Shown: piece after piece, positions 1 to 7,316 of the stretch
Position numbering within the stretch: the stretch's first letter is position 1
Layout of the letters: each line of letters begins with the position of its first letter
Source: Kitasatospora sp. NBC_00240
GTDB lineage: Bacteria > Actinomycetota > Actinomycetes > Streptomycetales > Streptomycetaceae
Length of the DNA: 64,000 nucleotides
NCBI RefSeq assembly: GCF_026342405.1
Contig: NZ_JAPEMU010000001.1
Span: 9,052,001 to 9,116,000 of the forward strand
Direction: 5' to 3'
Notes under the pieces: generated by a model
What the model saw: the letters and a program-made list of their open reading frames with translations, nothing else
What the model was told of the DNA's origin: nothing
Databases searched by the model: none
Program-made: the position numbers and the translations under genes

Positions 1-1
1 C

Positions 2-145
2 GCCGCGCTGACGGACGCGGCGGCGGCGACGCTGCGCCGGGTGGTGGCCGTCTCCGAGGAGGACCTGATCCTCGGCCCGACCGGCAAAGTACGGAAGTTC
101 CTGATGCGGCAGCGGCACCTGGCAGAGATGGCGGCGGTCCGATGA
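2..145 (+). CDS. Acyl-CoA/AMP-ligase family protein, C-terminal fragment
   Basis: Only the last 47 codons are inside the window; the gene begins upstream. The fragment contains GPTGKVRKFLMR, which matches the C-terminal catalytic (A10-like) lysine motif of ANL-superfamily adenylating enzymes (acyl-CoA synthetases, fatty acyl-AMP ligases, NRPS A domains). The inferred role is ATP-dependent activation of a carboxylic acid for loading onto CoA or the discrete ACP encoded downstream. Its TGA overlaps the ATG of the next gene (ATGA), so the two are probably translationally coupled. The substrate cannot be judged because the binding pocket is outside the window. Confidence 0.7.
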   Translation, partial: AALTDAAAATLRRVVAVSEEDLILGPTGKVRKFLMRQRHLAEMAAVR

Positions 146-1608
146 GCGAGCAGGAGACCCGGCAGGTACCCGTCCGGGAGCCCGCCGAGCGGGTGACCGT
201 GGACTTCACCGGGGAGGGTTCGGGCGTCGACGAGATGTCCTGGGGGATGTGGGAGATCTGGCACGCGATGGTCGACCAGCGCAGCTCGCTGCCCATCGGC
301 GGCCGGATGGCCCTGCCCGCCGGGACGACCGTCGCCGGCGTGGCCGAGGAACTGCGCTACCTGATGAGCCGGTTCCCCTCGATGCGCACCCTGCTCAGGT
401 TCGACGCGGCGGGCTGGCCCACCCAGGAGCTCTTCGGCTCCGGCAGCACCACCCTGGAGGTCTACGACGCCGGGGACGGTGATCCCGACGAGGTGGCGGA
501 CCAGGTCGAACAGCACTACCGGGCCACCGACTTCGCCTACGCCACCGAATGGCCGGTCCGGATGGGCATGGTGCGCCGGGACGGCATGGCCACCCATCTG
601 ATCAGCATCATGAACCACCTGGTCACCGATGCCGTCGGCGGGGCGATCATGCTCCGCGAGGTGCAGGAGCGCTCGACGGCGCCGGTCACCGGCCTGCAGC
701 CGCTGGAGCAGGCCGGCTGGCAGCGCTCACCGGCCGGGCAGCGGCAGAACGGCAAGGCCCTGCGCCACTGGGAGCGGGTCCTCGGAACGATCCCGGCCCG
801 CCGGTTCCCGCCGGTGGCGGACCAGGACACCCCCCGGCACCGGGTGGGCCTGTTCGAGTCCCGGGCCCTGCGGTTGGCGGTGCCGCTGATCGCCGAGCGG
901 ACCGGTACCGACACCCAGACCGTTCTGCAGGCCCTGTACGCGGTCGCGCTTCGGCGGATCAACGTCACCGGCCCGGTGGTGGTCCGGCCCGTCGTCAACA
1001 ACCGCTTCCGGTCCGACCTGAGCGACGTGGTGTGCATGGTCGCCCAGGCCGGCATCTCGGTGCTGGACATCGGGGACAGCACCGTCGACGAGGTGGTCGA
1101 GCTGACCCGGCGCGGTGCGCTGGCCACCTTCAAGCACGCCTACTTCCACCCGGAGAAGCTGAACGAACTGATCGCCCGGGTCTCGGCGGACCGGGGCGAG
1201 CGCGTCGACGTGCAGTGCTTTCTCAACGACCGCACGTCCAACCGGCCGCCGGAGGAGGGCACCGCGTCGGACACCGAGGAGCTGGCCCGGCAGCTGCGGA
1301 AGGCACGGGAGGACAGCGGATTCCGGTGGACCCACCAGACCGAGGACACGGTCAGCGCGCTCTACGTGGCCTTCGACGACCTCCCCGACGCGCTGTTGAT
1401 GGAGGTGCAGACGAACACCCACTACTTCTCCTCAAACGACGCCGAGGCGCTCGCCTTCGGCGTGGAGGCGCTCGCGGTCGAGGCGGCCCTCGATCCGGGC
1501 ACGCGCACCGGACCGCTGGTCGGCGACGGGCCGGCGGAGCAGGAGCGGCAGCAGGAGCCGGCGCAGACCGCGGAGGCCCCGGAACCGGCCCCGGAGCTGC
1601 TCCGGTGA
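142..1608 (+). CDS. Stand-alone condensation-domain-like acyltransferase
   Basis: A 488-residue protein that looks like a free NRPS condensation (C) domain. The signature at residues 158-164 is N-H-L-V-T-D-A, matching the family HHxxxDG with the second, catalytic His kept (H159) and the Asp kept (D163), while the first His is Asn. No adenylation or carrier domain is fused. In the family such enzymes form amide or ester bonds between carrier- or CoA-bound acyl groups and a nucleophile. Here it sits between an acyl ligase and a KAS III-like gene, overlapping both (ATGA at its start, GTGA at its end). I infer it joins an acyl group to an amino acid or amine made by this cluster, possibly a phenylglycine. 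The last ~35 residues are a Glu/Pro/Ala-rich tail. A wax-ester-synthase or PapA-like acyltransferase role is the alternative. Confidence 0.72.
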   Translation: MSEQETRQVPVREPAERVTVDFTGEGSGVDEMSWGMWEIWHAMVDQRSSLPIGGRMALPAGTTVAGVAEELRYLMSRFPSMRTLLRFDAAGWPTQELFGSGSTTLEVYDAGDGDPDEVADQVEQHYRATDFAYATEWPVRMGMVRRDGMATHLISIMNHLVTDAVGGAIMLREVQERSTAPVTGLQPLEQAGWQRSPAGQRQNGKALRHWERVLGTIPARRFPPVADQDTPRHRVGLFESRALRLAVPLIAERTGTDTQTVLQALYAVALRRINVTGPVVVRPVVNNRFRSDLSDVVCMVAQAGISVLDIGDSTVDEVVELTRRGALATFKHAYFHPEKLNELIARVSADRGERVDVQCFLNDRTSNRPPEEGTASDTEELARQLRKAREDSGFRWTHQTEDTVSALYVAFDDLPDALLMEVQTNTHYFSSNDAEALAFGVEALAVEAALDPGTRTGPLVGDGPAEQERQQEPAQTAEAPEPAPELLR

Positions 1609-2534
1609 CGGCGCTGCTGGCGGTGGCCGACCACCTGCCGACCGGCCGGACGCCGATCGAGGACCTGGCCGAGGAGTTCGGGCTGTCCCCGATGCAGATC
1701 AAGATCTTCCGCCGCTACCACAAGCTCGGCGAGGTGGCCCGCGACCCGCACGGCACCCTGCTCGACCTGCTGCGCGGCGCGGTCGCCGGCCTGCCCGCCC
1801 TGCGCGGCCGGGAGCACCAGGTCCGCTACGTGCTGCACGCCCGGACCCTGCCGACCGTGGTGCCCTACCCGCACAACCCCGTCCAGGAACTCTGCCGGGA
1901 GCTGGGCCTCGACCGGGCGACCGTGTTCGCGGTCGGCCACCACGCCTGCGCCTCGGGCCTGCTGGCCATCGACGCGGCGGGCCGGCTGCTCGCCGCCGAC
2001 GGCGATCGGGACGGCCTCGCCCTGGTCCTGGCCGGGGAGAAGGCCTTCACCCCCGAGGCCGGGATCGTCCCGGACACCTCCTTCTTCGGCGAGGGCGCCT
2101 CGGCCTGCCTGGTCGCCCCCACCGGGGAGCGCGACCGGGTGCTGTCCTACGCGGCCGACCTCAGGGGCGAGTTCGACAGTGACGAGCCGGAGCGGGCCCT
2201 GGAGTTCCAGCGGATCTACGCCGACGCGCTGGCCGAGGCGATCCTCGCCGCCGTCGGACGGGCCGGCCTGACCATGGAGGCGATCGGGGTGATCCTGCCC
2301 CACAACGTCAACAACGTCGCCTGGCACCAGGTCTGCCGCACCCTCGGCTACCCCCGTGAGCGGGTCGTGCTCGACAACGTGGCGACCGCCGGGCACGTCT
2401 TCTGCGCGGACAACCTCGTCAACCACCGCACCGCGCGGGAGCGGGGGCTGCTCCGGCCGGGCCAGCCCTATGTGATGGCCGCCGCGGGCGCCGGACGCGG
2501 CGCCACCTTCTCCGCCATGGTCCTCCAGCACTGA
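1605..2534 (+). CDS. FabH-like 3-oxoacyl-ACP synthase III with Cys-His-His set
   Basis: A 309-residue thiolase-fold protein of KAS III length. The GTG start overlaps the previous TGA. The nucleophile is C115 (HHACASGL), the first His is H233 (LPHNVN), and the place where KAS III enzymes have Asn (GNTS) instead carries His, H264 (TAGHVFCADN). The set is therefore C-H-H, as in KAS I/II, rather than the C-H-N of FabH. Family function is decarboxylative or acyl-transfer condensation of CoA- and ACP-bound units. The next gene but one is a thiolase-fold protein with Gln in place of Cys, so the two may work as a heterodimer, as PqsC/PqsB and KS/CLF do. The discrete ACP lies between them. Substrate unknown. 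Confidence 0.82.
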   Translation: MTALLAVADHLPTGRTPIEDLAEEFGLSPMQIKIFRRYHKLGEVARDPHGTLLDLLRGAVAGLPALRGREHQVRYVLHARTLPTVVPYPHNPVQELCRELGLDRATVFAVGHHACASGLLAIDAAGRLLAADGDRDGLALVLAGEKAFTPEAGIVPDTSFFGEGASACLVAPTGERDRVLSYAADLRGEFDSDEPERALEFQRIYADALAEAILAAVGRAGLTMEAIGVILPHNVNNVAWHQVCRTLGYPRERVVLDNVATAGHVFCADNLVNHRTARERGLLRPGQPYVMAAAGAGRGATFSAMVLQH

Positions 2535-2568
2535 CCCGCCCACCCCACCCACCACCGAAGGATCGACG

Positions 2569-2865
2569 ATGACCGAGCGGGACACCGCCCTCCCGACCAT
2601 CGACCCCGCTCTGCGCGAGCAACTGGTCGACGACATCTGCGCCCTGCTCCCGCAGGTGCTCAAGCGCGAGGTGACCGGGGCCACCGCCGCGACCACGCTG
2701 ATGGAGGCCCTCGGCATGAGCTCGACCAGCGGCCTCGAACTCATCCTGGAGCTGGAGGAGCACCTGGACGTGGAGATCAGCGTCGAGGAGCTGGGCCGGC
2801 ACGACTTCGCCACGGTCGGCTCCCTGGCCGACTACGTCGCCCAGAACCTGATCCCGGAGGCGTGA
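2569..2865 (+). CDS. Discrete acyl carrier protein
   Basis: A 98-residue protein of carrier-protein size and helical pattern. The modification site lies at residues 49-53, G-M-S-S-T, where the usual is G-x-D-S-L. The predicted phosphopantetheine Ser is S52, and the preceding Asp is replaced by Ser. The following helix (SGLELILELEEHLDVEIS) is typical of helix II of carrier proteins. It sits between the two ketosynthase-like genes and four genes upstream of an Sfp-type phosphopantetheinyl transferase that probably activates it. It is likely the tether for the acyl intermediate passed between ligase, ketosynthase and condensation protein. A spacing of 34 nt from the previous gene suggests one operon. 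Confidence 0.85.
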   Translation: MTERDTALPTIDPALREQLVDDICALLPQVLKREVTGATAATTLMEALGMSSTSGLELILELEEHLDVEISVEELGRHDFATVGSLADYVAQNLIPEA

Positions 2866-2868
2866 CCG

Positions 2869-3837
2869 GTGCGCACCTTCGTACCGGCCGGTGCGGCGGA
2901 CGCCACGAGCCCCCCGGACGGGACCACCGCCGACGGGCCGTCACCGCCCTGGGGGATCCGCCGCGCCGTCCGGCTGGCCTTCCCCGGCCCGGGGGCGCCG
3001 GCCGCCGACCCCGTCCACACCGCGCGCCTGCGGCGTTACCTGACCGATCTGCTGCACCCGTACGGACTGGAACTCGAAGCGGGCGCGCTGGACCCCGGCG
3101 CGAGTCCTGACGGCCGGTCCTACGGGGAGATGGCCGAGGCGCTGATCAGAGCCGTGGTGCCCGAGGGTGAGGCGGTCGACCTGCTGGTGCTCGCCCACTC
3201 CGTCCCCGACATCACCCCGGGCCGTGCCACGACCACCTATCTGAGCCACATCTGCCCCGGCACCCCGATGGCCCTCGCGGTCAGCGACCAGGGCGCCGCG
3301 AGCGCGTTCACCGCACTGCGGCTGGTCGACGCCTACGCGCGATCGGGCGGCCTGCGACGGGCGCTGCTGCTGGTCGTCGAGCAGGAGTCGCTGCCGTACG
3401 ACCCCAAGGTCCCGGTCGTCGTCCCGGCCGGAAACCACGGGGTGGCCCTGCTGTTCGGCGAACCGCTGCCGGGGGAGCGGGTGGCCGCGGTCTCCCGGGT
3501 CGCCACGCACATCCTGGCCACGGACAGCCCCGCCGCCGCGCTGGCCGCCGAACTCGGCGGGCCCGGCGACGGCTCCGCGCAAGGGGCGGTGACCGCGATC
3601 CTCGGCGCCACGGCGGCGGCCGCCGCCGCCCACCGGTGGCCGGCGGGTCTGCGGTTCGCGGACGCCGGGCAGCCCGCCACCGGCGTGTGGTGGGAGCTGG
3701 CCGGCGAACTCGCCGAGCCGTCCACCGGGCCGCGCACGGTGGTGCTGGCCGACTACGACGCCGGACCGCACCACCTCTCCCTGGCGACGGTCGCGCTGGA
3801 CGGCAACTGCTACGCCGACGGCGGGGTGACCGGGTGA
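2869..3837 (+). CDS. Thiolase-fold partner with Gln instead of the catalytic Cys
   Basis: A 322-residue protein with weak but recognisable ketosynthase III/thiolase layout. At the nucleophile elbow it reads VSDQGAASAF, so Gln (Q141) stands where the active Cys belongs. I see neither the His of a PHN motif nor a GN/GH motif. Chain-length factors and KSQ domains also carry Gln here, and PqsB is an inactive KAS III-like partner of PqsC. I infer a non-condensing or decarboxylating partner of the KAS III-like protein encoded at 1605-2534. GTG start 3 nt after the ACP stop with GGAGG upstream; the TGA overlaps the GTG of the next gene. The first ~30 residues are a Pro/Gly-rich extension. Confidence 0.65.
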   Translation: MRTFVPAGAADATSPPDGTTADGPSPPWGIRRAVRLAFPGPGAPAADPVHTARLRRYLTDLLHPYGLELEAGALDPGASPDGRSYGEMAEALIRAVVPEGEAVDLLVLAHSVPDITPGRATTTYLSHICPGTPMALAVSDQGAASAFTALRLVDAYARSGGLRRALLLVVEQESLPYDPKVPVVVPAGNHGVALLFGEPLPGERVAAVSRVATHILATDSPAAALAAELGGPGDGSAQGAVTAILGATAAAAAAHRWPAGLRFADAGQPATGVWWELAGELAEPSTGPRTVVLADYDAGPHHLSLATVALDGNCYADGGVTG

Positions 3838-5099
3838 CCGCGCCCGTCGAAGCCCCCGGTCCGGCCACCGTCCCCTGGGACCCCCCACCGCCGGCCCCCT
3901 CCCCGGACCTCCCGCCCGTGCTCCGCATCGAGGACTACCGGCACCGGGCGCGGCGCCGACTCGACGCCCAGGTCTGGGACTTCGTCGAAGGCGGAGCCGG
4001 CGCCGAGCGCACCGTCCGGGCCAACCGGCGCGCCTTCGCCCGCGTGACGCTGCGGCCTCGGGTGCTGGTCGACGTCGCCGCCTGCGACACCGGGACGGAC
4101 ATCCTCGGTGCCCGGCTGGCCACCCCCGTGGGCGTCGCGCCCACCGCCTACCACCGGCTGCTGCACCCCGACGGCGAAGTCGCCACCGCCCACGGCGCAG
4201 GGGCGGCCGGCGCGCTCTACGTGGTCAGCGTCTTCGCCAGCCGCACGCTGGAGGAGATCGCCGCAGCGGCCGCCGGACCGCTGTGGCTCCAGCTCTACTG
4301 GCTGCGCCGCCGCGAGGTGCTGGCCGGCCTGGTGGAGCGGGCCGCCGCGGCCGGCTACCGCGCCCTCGTCCTCACGGTGGACGCGCCGCAGCTGGGACGG
4401 CGCCACCGGGATGCGCGCAACGGCTTCGCCGTCCCGTCCGGCATCTCCGCGGTCAACCTCGACCCGGCGCTGATGGCCTCCGCCCACCGCGCGGACGCCG
4501 GTCGCTCCGCGCTGGCGGTGCACACGGCGGAGGCCGTCGATCCGTCGGTGACCTGGGCCGACCTGGCGTGGCTGCGCGGGCGCAGCGAGCTGCCGCTGGT
4601 CCTGAAGGGCATTCTCACCGCCGAGGACGCCGTACTCGCGGTGCAGCACGGGGCCGACGCGATCGTGGTCTCCAACCACGGCGGCCGGCAGCTCGACGGC
4701 GCGGCGGCGAGCCTGGACGCCCTGGCGGAGGTGGTGGACGCGGTCGGGGCCGCCGGCCCGCCGGTGCTGTTCGACGGCGGCGTCCGCAGCGGCACCGACG
4801 CCTTCGCGGCGCTCGCGCTGGGGGCGCGGGCCGTCCTGCTCGGCCGCCCGGTCCTCTGGGGGCTGGCCGCGGACGGCGCCGCCGGGGTGGCCGGGGTGCT
4901 GGGCCTGGCCACCGAGGAACTCGCCCACACCATGGCACTCACCGGACGACCGGACCTGTCGGCCGTCGACCGGCCCGCGGTCGCCCGCACCACAGCCCCA
5001 GGCACGGCCCCGAGCACAGCACCGGGCACGGCCCCGAGCACAGCCCCAGGCACAGCCCCAGGCACAGCCCCGAGCACAGCCCCGGGCACAGGACGATGA
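3834..5099 (+). CDS. hmo: 4-Hydroxymandelate oxidase-like FMN enzyme
   Basis: A 421-residue member of the FMN-dependent alpha-hydroxy-acid oxidase family. Visible features are the N-terminal FVEGGAGAERT region, the FMN-binding PVGVAPTAYH, LKGIL with the phosphate-binding Lys, the catalytic His in SNHGGRQLDG (H282, with R285), and the C-terminal DGGVRSGTDAFAALALGA phosphate loop. The overall pattern resembles Hmo of glycopeptide clusters, which oxidises (S)-4-hydroxymandelate to 4-hydroxybenzoylformate. The next gene is an HpgT-type aminotransferase, the enzyme that follows Hmo, so the pair supports a phenylglycine precursor. HmaS, which would make hydroxymandelate, is not in the window. The last ~38 residues are an APGT/APST tandem repeat with no known role. 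Lactate or glycolate oxidase is the alternative. Confidence 0.82.
   Translation: MTAPVEAPGPATVPWDPPPPAPSPDLPPVLRIEDYRHRARRRLDAQVWDFVEGGAGAERTVRANRRAFARVTLRPRVLVDVAACDTGTDILGARLATPVGVAPTAYHRLLHPDGEVATAHGAGAAGALYVVSVFASRTLEEIAAAAAGPLWLQLYWLRRREVLAGLVERAAAAGYRALVLTVDAPQLGRRHRDARNGFAVPSGISAVNLDPALMASAHRADAGRSALAVHTAEAVDPSVTWADLAWLRGRSELPLVLKGILTAEDAVLAVQHGADAIVVSNHGGRQLDGAAASLDALAEVVDAVGAAGPPVLFDGGVRSGTDAFAALALGARAVLLGRPVLWGLAADGAAGVAGVLGLATEELAHTMALTGRPDLSAVDRPAVARTTAPGTAPSTAPGTAPSTAPGTAPGTAPSTAPGTGR
4991..5086 (+). repeat. Eight 12-nt tandem repeats in the hmo 3' end
   Basis: Eight consecutive 12-nt units of consensus cacagccccggg, with variants cacggccccgag and cacagccccagg, encode a T-A-P-G/T-A-P-S tail on Hmo. 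The unit is a multiple of 3, so copy-number change would lengthen or shorten the tail without a frameshift. It lies just before the ATGA junction with the aminotransferase gene. Confidence 0.9.
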
Positions 5100-6469
5100 G
5101 GGACGGTCGGACGATGGCGACAGTACTGGCACGCGAGGACCTGCACGCCTCGGTGTCCGATCCGGCGTCCGCGTCGATGAACTTCCTGAACGAGGTCTCG
5201 GCGCGGTTCCCCGACGCCGTCCCGCTGGCGGCGGGACGCCCCCACGAGGGCTTCCACAGCACCGACGACCTCGACCGCTACCTGCGCACCTACCTCGCCC
5301 ACCTGGCGGATCTCGGCCTCGACGCGGACCAGCGGGAGCGCCAACTCCTCCAGTACGGCCGGACCAACGGTCACCTCGGCCCGCTGATCGCCCGGATGCT
5401 GCTCCTGGACGAGGGGATCGAGGTGCCCGCGCAGGCCGTGATGGTCACCACCGGCGCGCAGGAGGCCATGGTCGTCGCGCTGCGCGGGCTGTGCGCGGGG
5501 CCCGGCGACGTGGTGCTCGCCGTCGAACCCTGCTACGTCGGGTTCACCGGGGCGGCGAGGCTGCTCGGCATCGAGGTGATGCCGGTGCCCGAGACGGCGG
5601 ACGGCCTCGACCCGGAGACCGTGCTCGCCGTCGCCCGCGCCGTCCGGGTCGGCGGCCGCCGTCCGCGCGCCCTCTACCTGGTGCCGAACTTCGCCAACCC
5701 GTCCGGGGTCTCGATGCCCGTGCCGGCCCGGCGGCGGCTGCTGGAGGTGGCGGCCGAGGCGGACCTGCTGCTCCTGGAGGACGACCCGTACGGGCTGTTC
5801 GGGCTCGACGACGAACCCCGGCCCAGCCTCAAGGCGCTGGACACCGAGCAGCGGGTCGTCCACCTCGGCTCCTTCGCCAAGTCCTTCTTCCCGGGCGCCA
5901 GGATCGGGTTCCTGGTCGCCGACCAGACGGTGACCGACGGCCAGGGCCGGCGCACGCTGCTCGCGGAGGAGCTGTCCACGGTGAAGAGCCTGCTCACGGT
6001 GAACACCTCGCCGGTCGCGCAGGCCCTGGTCGGCGGCTTCCTGGTCGAGTCCGGGTGCAGCATCAGGACGGCGGTCAAGGAGAAGACCGCGTTCTACCGC
6101 CGCAACCTGCGGACCTTGCTGGCGGCTCTGGAGCGCTCCTTCGCCGACGAGCCGAGGGTTCGCTGGAACGCGCCGGCCGGCGGCTTCTTCGCGGTGGTCG
6201 AGGTGCCGATGACCGCCGACGAGACCCTGCTGGAGATCTCCGGCCGGGACTACGGGGTGCTCTGGACCCCGATGAGCTTCTTCCACTCCGGTGACGGGGG
6301 CCGGCGCGCCCTCCGGCTGTCCTGCAGCGCCCTGGAACCCGAGCAGATCGAGGAGGGCGTGCGCCGGCTCGCCCGACTGGTCAGGGAGCGGGCGGACGCA
6401 CCGGGCCCGCCGGGGCCGGGAAGGGCGCCGGCGACCGCCGCCCCCGCGGACACCCGGGTGCCCGGATGA
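5096..6469 (+). CDS. hpgT: HpgT-type (hydroxyphenyl)glycine aminotransferase
   Basis: A fold-type I PLP aminotransferase of 457 residues with no DNA-binding domain. The N-terminal segment LHASVSDP, MNFLNEV and AAGRPHEGF follows the start of HpgT/PglE-family phenylglycine aminotransferases. YLVPNFANPSG, EDDPYG and the PLP lysine K262 in SFAKSFFPGARIGF are present. HpgT converts 4-hydroxybenzoylformate to 4-hydroxyphenylglycine using an amino donor such as tyrosine; PglE does the phenylglycine equivalent. The gene follows hmo with an ATGA overlap at 5096. A second ATG at 5114, 11 nt after GAGGGA, could be the true start. Its stop overlaps the PPTase start. Whether the ring is hydroxylated cannot be told from this gene alone. 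Confidence 0.82.
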   Translation: MRDGRTMATVLAREDLHASVSDPASASMNFLNEVSARFPDAVPLAAGRPHEGFHSTDDLDRYLRTYLAHLADLGLDADQRERQLLQYGRTNGHLGPLIARMLLLDEGIEVPAQAVMVTTGAQEAMVVALRGLCAGPGDVVLAVEPCYVGFTGAARLLGIEVMPVPETADGLDPETVLAVARAVRVGGRRPRALYLVPNFANPSGVSMPVPARRRLLEVAAEADLLLLEDDPYGLFGLDDEPRPSLKALDTEQRVVHLGSFAKSFFPGARIGFLVADQTVTDGQGRRTLLAEELSTVKSLLTVNTSPVAQALVGGFLVESGCSIRTAVKEKTAFYRRNLRTLLAALERSFADEPRVRWNAPAGGFFAVVEVPMTADETLLEISGRDYGVLWTPMSFFHSGDGGRRALRLSCSALEPEQIEEGVRRLARLVRERADAPGPPGPGRAPATAAPADTRVPG

Positions 6470-7260
6470 CCGGCGAACCGGACACGGTCCAGCTGTGGCT
6501 GGTGCCCGACCAGCAGCCCGGTCCGGCCCCCGCGGACCTGCTCGCCGTGCTCGACCCGGAGGAACGGGCACGCGCGGCGGCCTACCTGTCGGCCGACGCC
6601 CGCCGCCGGTTCGTCCTCGCGCACGGCGCGGTCCGCCACATCGTCGCCGGCCGGCTCGGGGTGGCGCCGCAGGAGATCCGCTGGCGCCGGGGCCCGCACG
6701 GCAAGCCGGAACTGGCCGGCCGGTACACCGGGGCCGAGGTCAACCTCTCCCATTCCGGCGCCATGGCCATGGTCGCGCTCTCGGCGTCACGGCGGGTCGG
6801 GGTGGACGTCCAACGGGTGCTGCCACGGCTGGACGCCACCGGGATGCCGGAGCGCTGGTTCCTGCCCGAGGAGGCATGTTTCGTGCGGGCCGCGGCGGAC
6901 CCGGACAGCCGGGCCGAGCGCTTCGCCGGTCTGTGGGCCCGCAAGGAGGCCCTGGTGAAGGCGCACGGCGGCCGGCTGACCCAGGGGTTGCGGATCCCGT
7001 TGCTCGACAGCGGCACCGTGACCGGCGGGAACCCCGTCGACGCCTGGTCGCACGACTACCGCGTCGCCGACGTGCCCGCGCCCGAGGGTTACCGGGCGGC
7101 CGTCGCGCTCTCCGGTACCGAGGCCTTCCTGGTGAGCGTGGACCGGTGGACCTGGCCCGGGCGGACCTCCCCGGCACCCACCGGACCCCTCGCCCGTCGC
7201 CCGGCGGCCCCGCCACTGCCCTGCACCGCCCCGCCGCCTGTCCGACCGGCCGGCTGCTGA
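6466..7260 (+). CDS. Sfp-type 4'-phosphopantetheinyl transferase
   Basis: A 264-residue protein with the Sfp/AcpS2 signatures: GVDVQRV with the Mg-binding Asp (D114) and WARKEALVKAHG with K160 and E161. It transfers phosphopantetheine from CoA to the Ser of carrier proteins. The nearby discrete ACP is the obvious substrate, and any NRPS or PKS carriers upstream would be others. The ATG overlaps the TGA of hpgT (ATGA). The last ~40 residues are a Pro/Ala-rich tail beyond the usual end of the family, with no visible function. Confidence 0.88.
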   Translation: MTGEPDTVQLWLVPDQQPGPAPADLLAVLDPEERARAAAYLSADARRRFVLAHGAVRHIVAGRLGVAPQEIRWRRGPHGKPELAGRYTGAEVNLSHSGAMAMVALSASRRVGVDVQRVLPRLDATGMPERWFLPEEACFVRAAADPDSRAERFAGLWARKEALVKAHGGRLTQGLRIPLLDSGTVTGGNPVDAWSHDYRVADVPAPEGYRAAVALSGTEAFLVSVDRWTWPGRTSPAPTGPLARRPAAPPLPCTAPPPVRPAGC

Positions 7261-7316
7261 CCGCTGTCCGCCCGGCCTGCCCGGCCCCCTGACGCCCCGT
7301 CGATCGGAGCACCGCC

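Noticed and set aside
4355..6571. A 738-codon minus-strand frame over hmo and hpgT
   Set aside because: Antisense shadow of two well-supported enzymes; the encoded repeats come from the 12-nt repeat of hmo.
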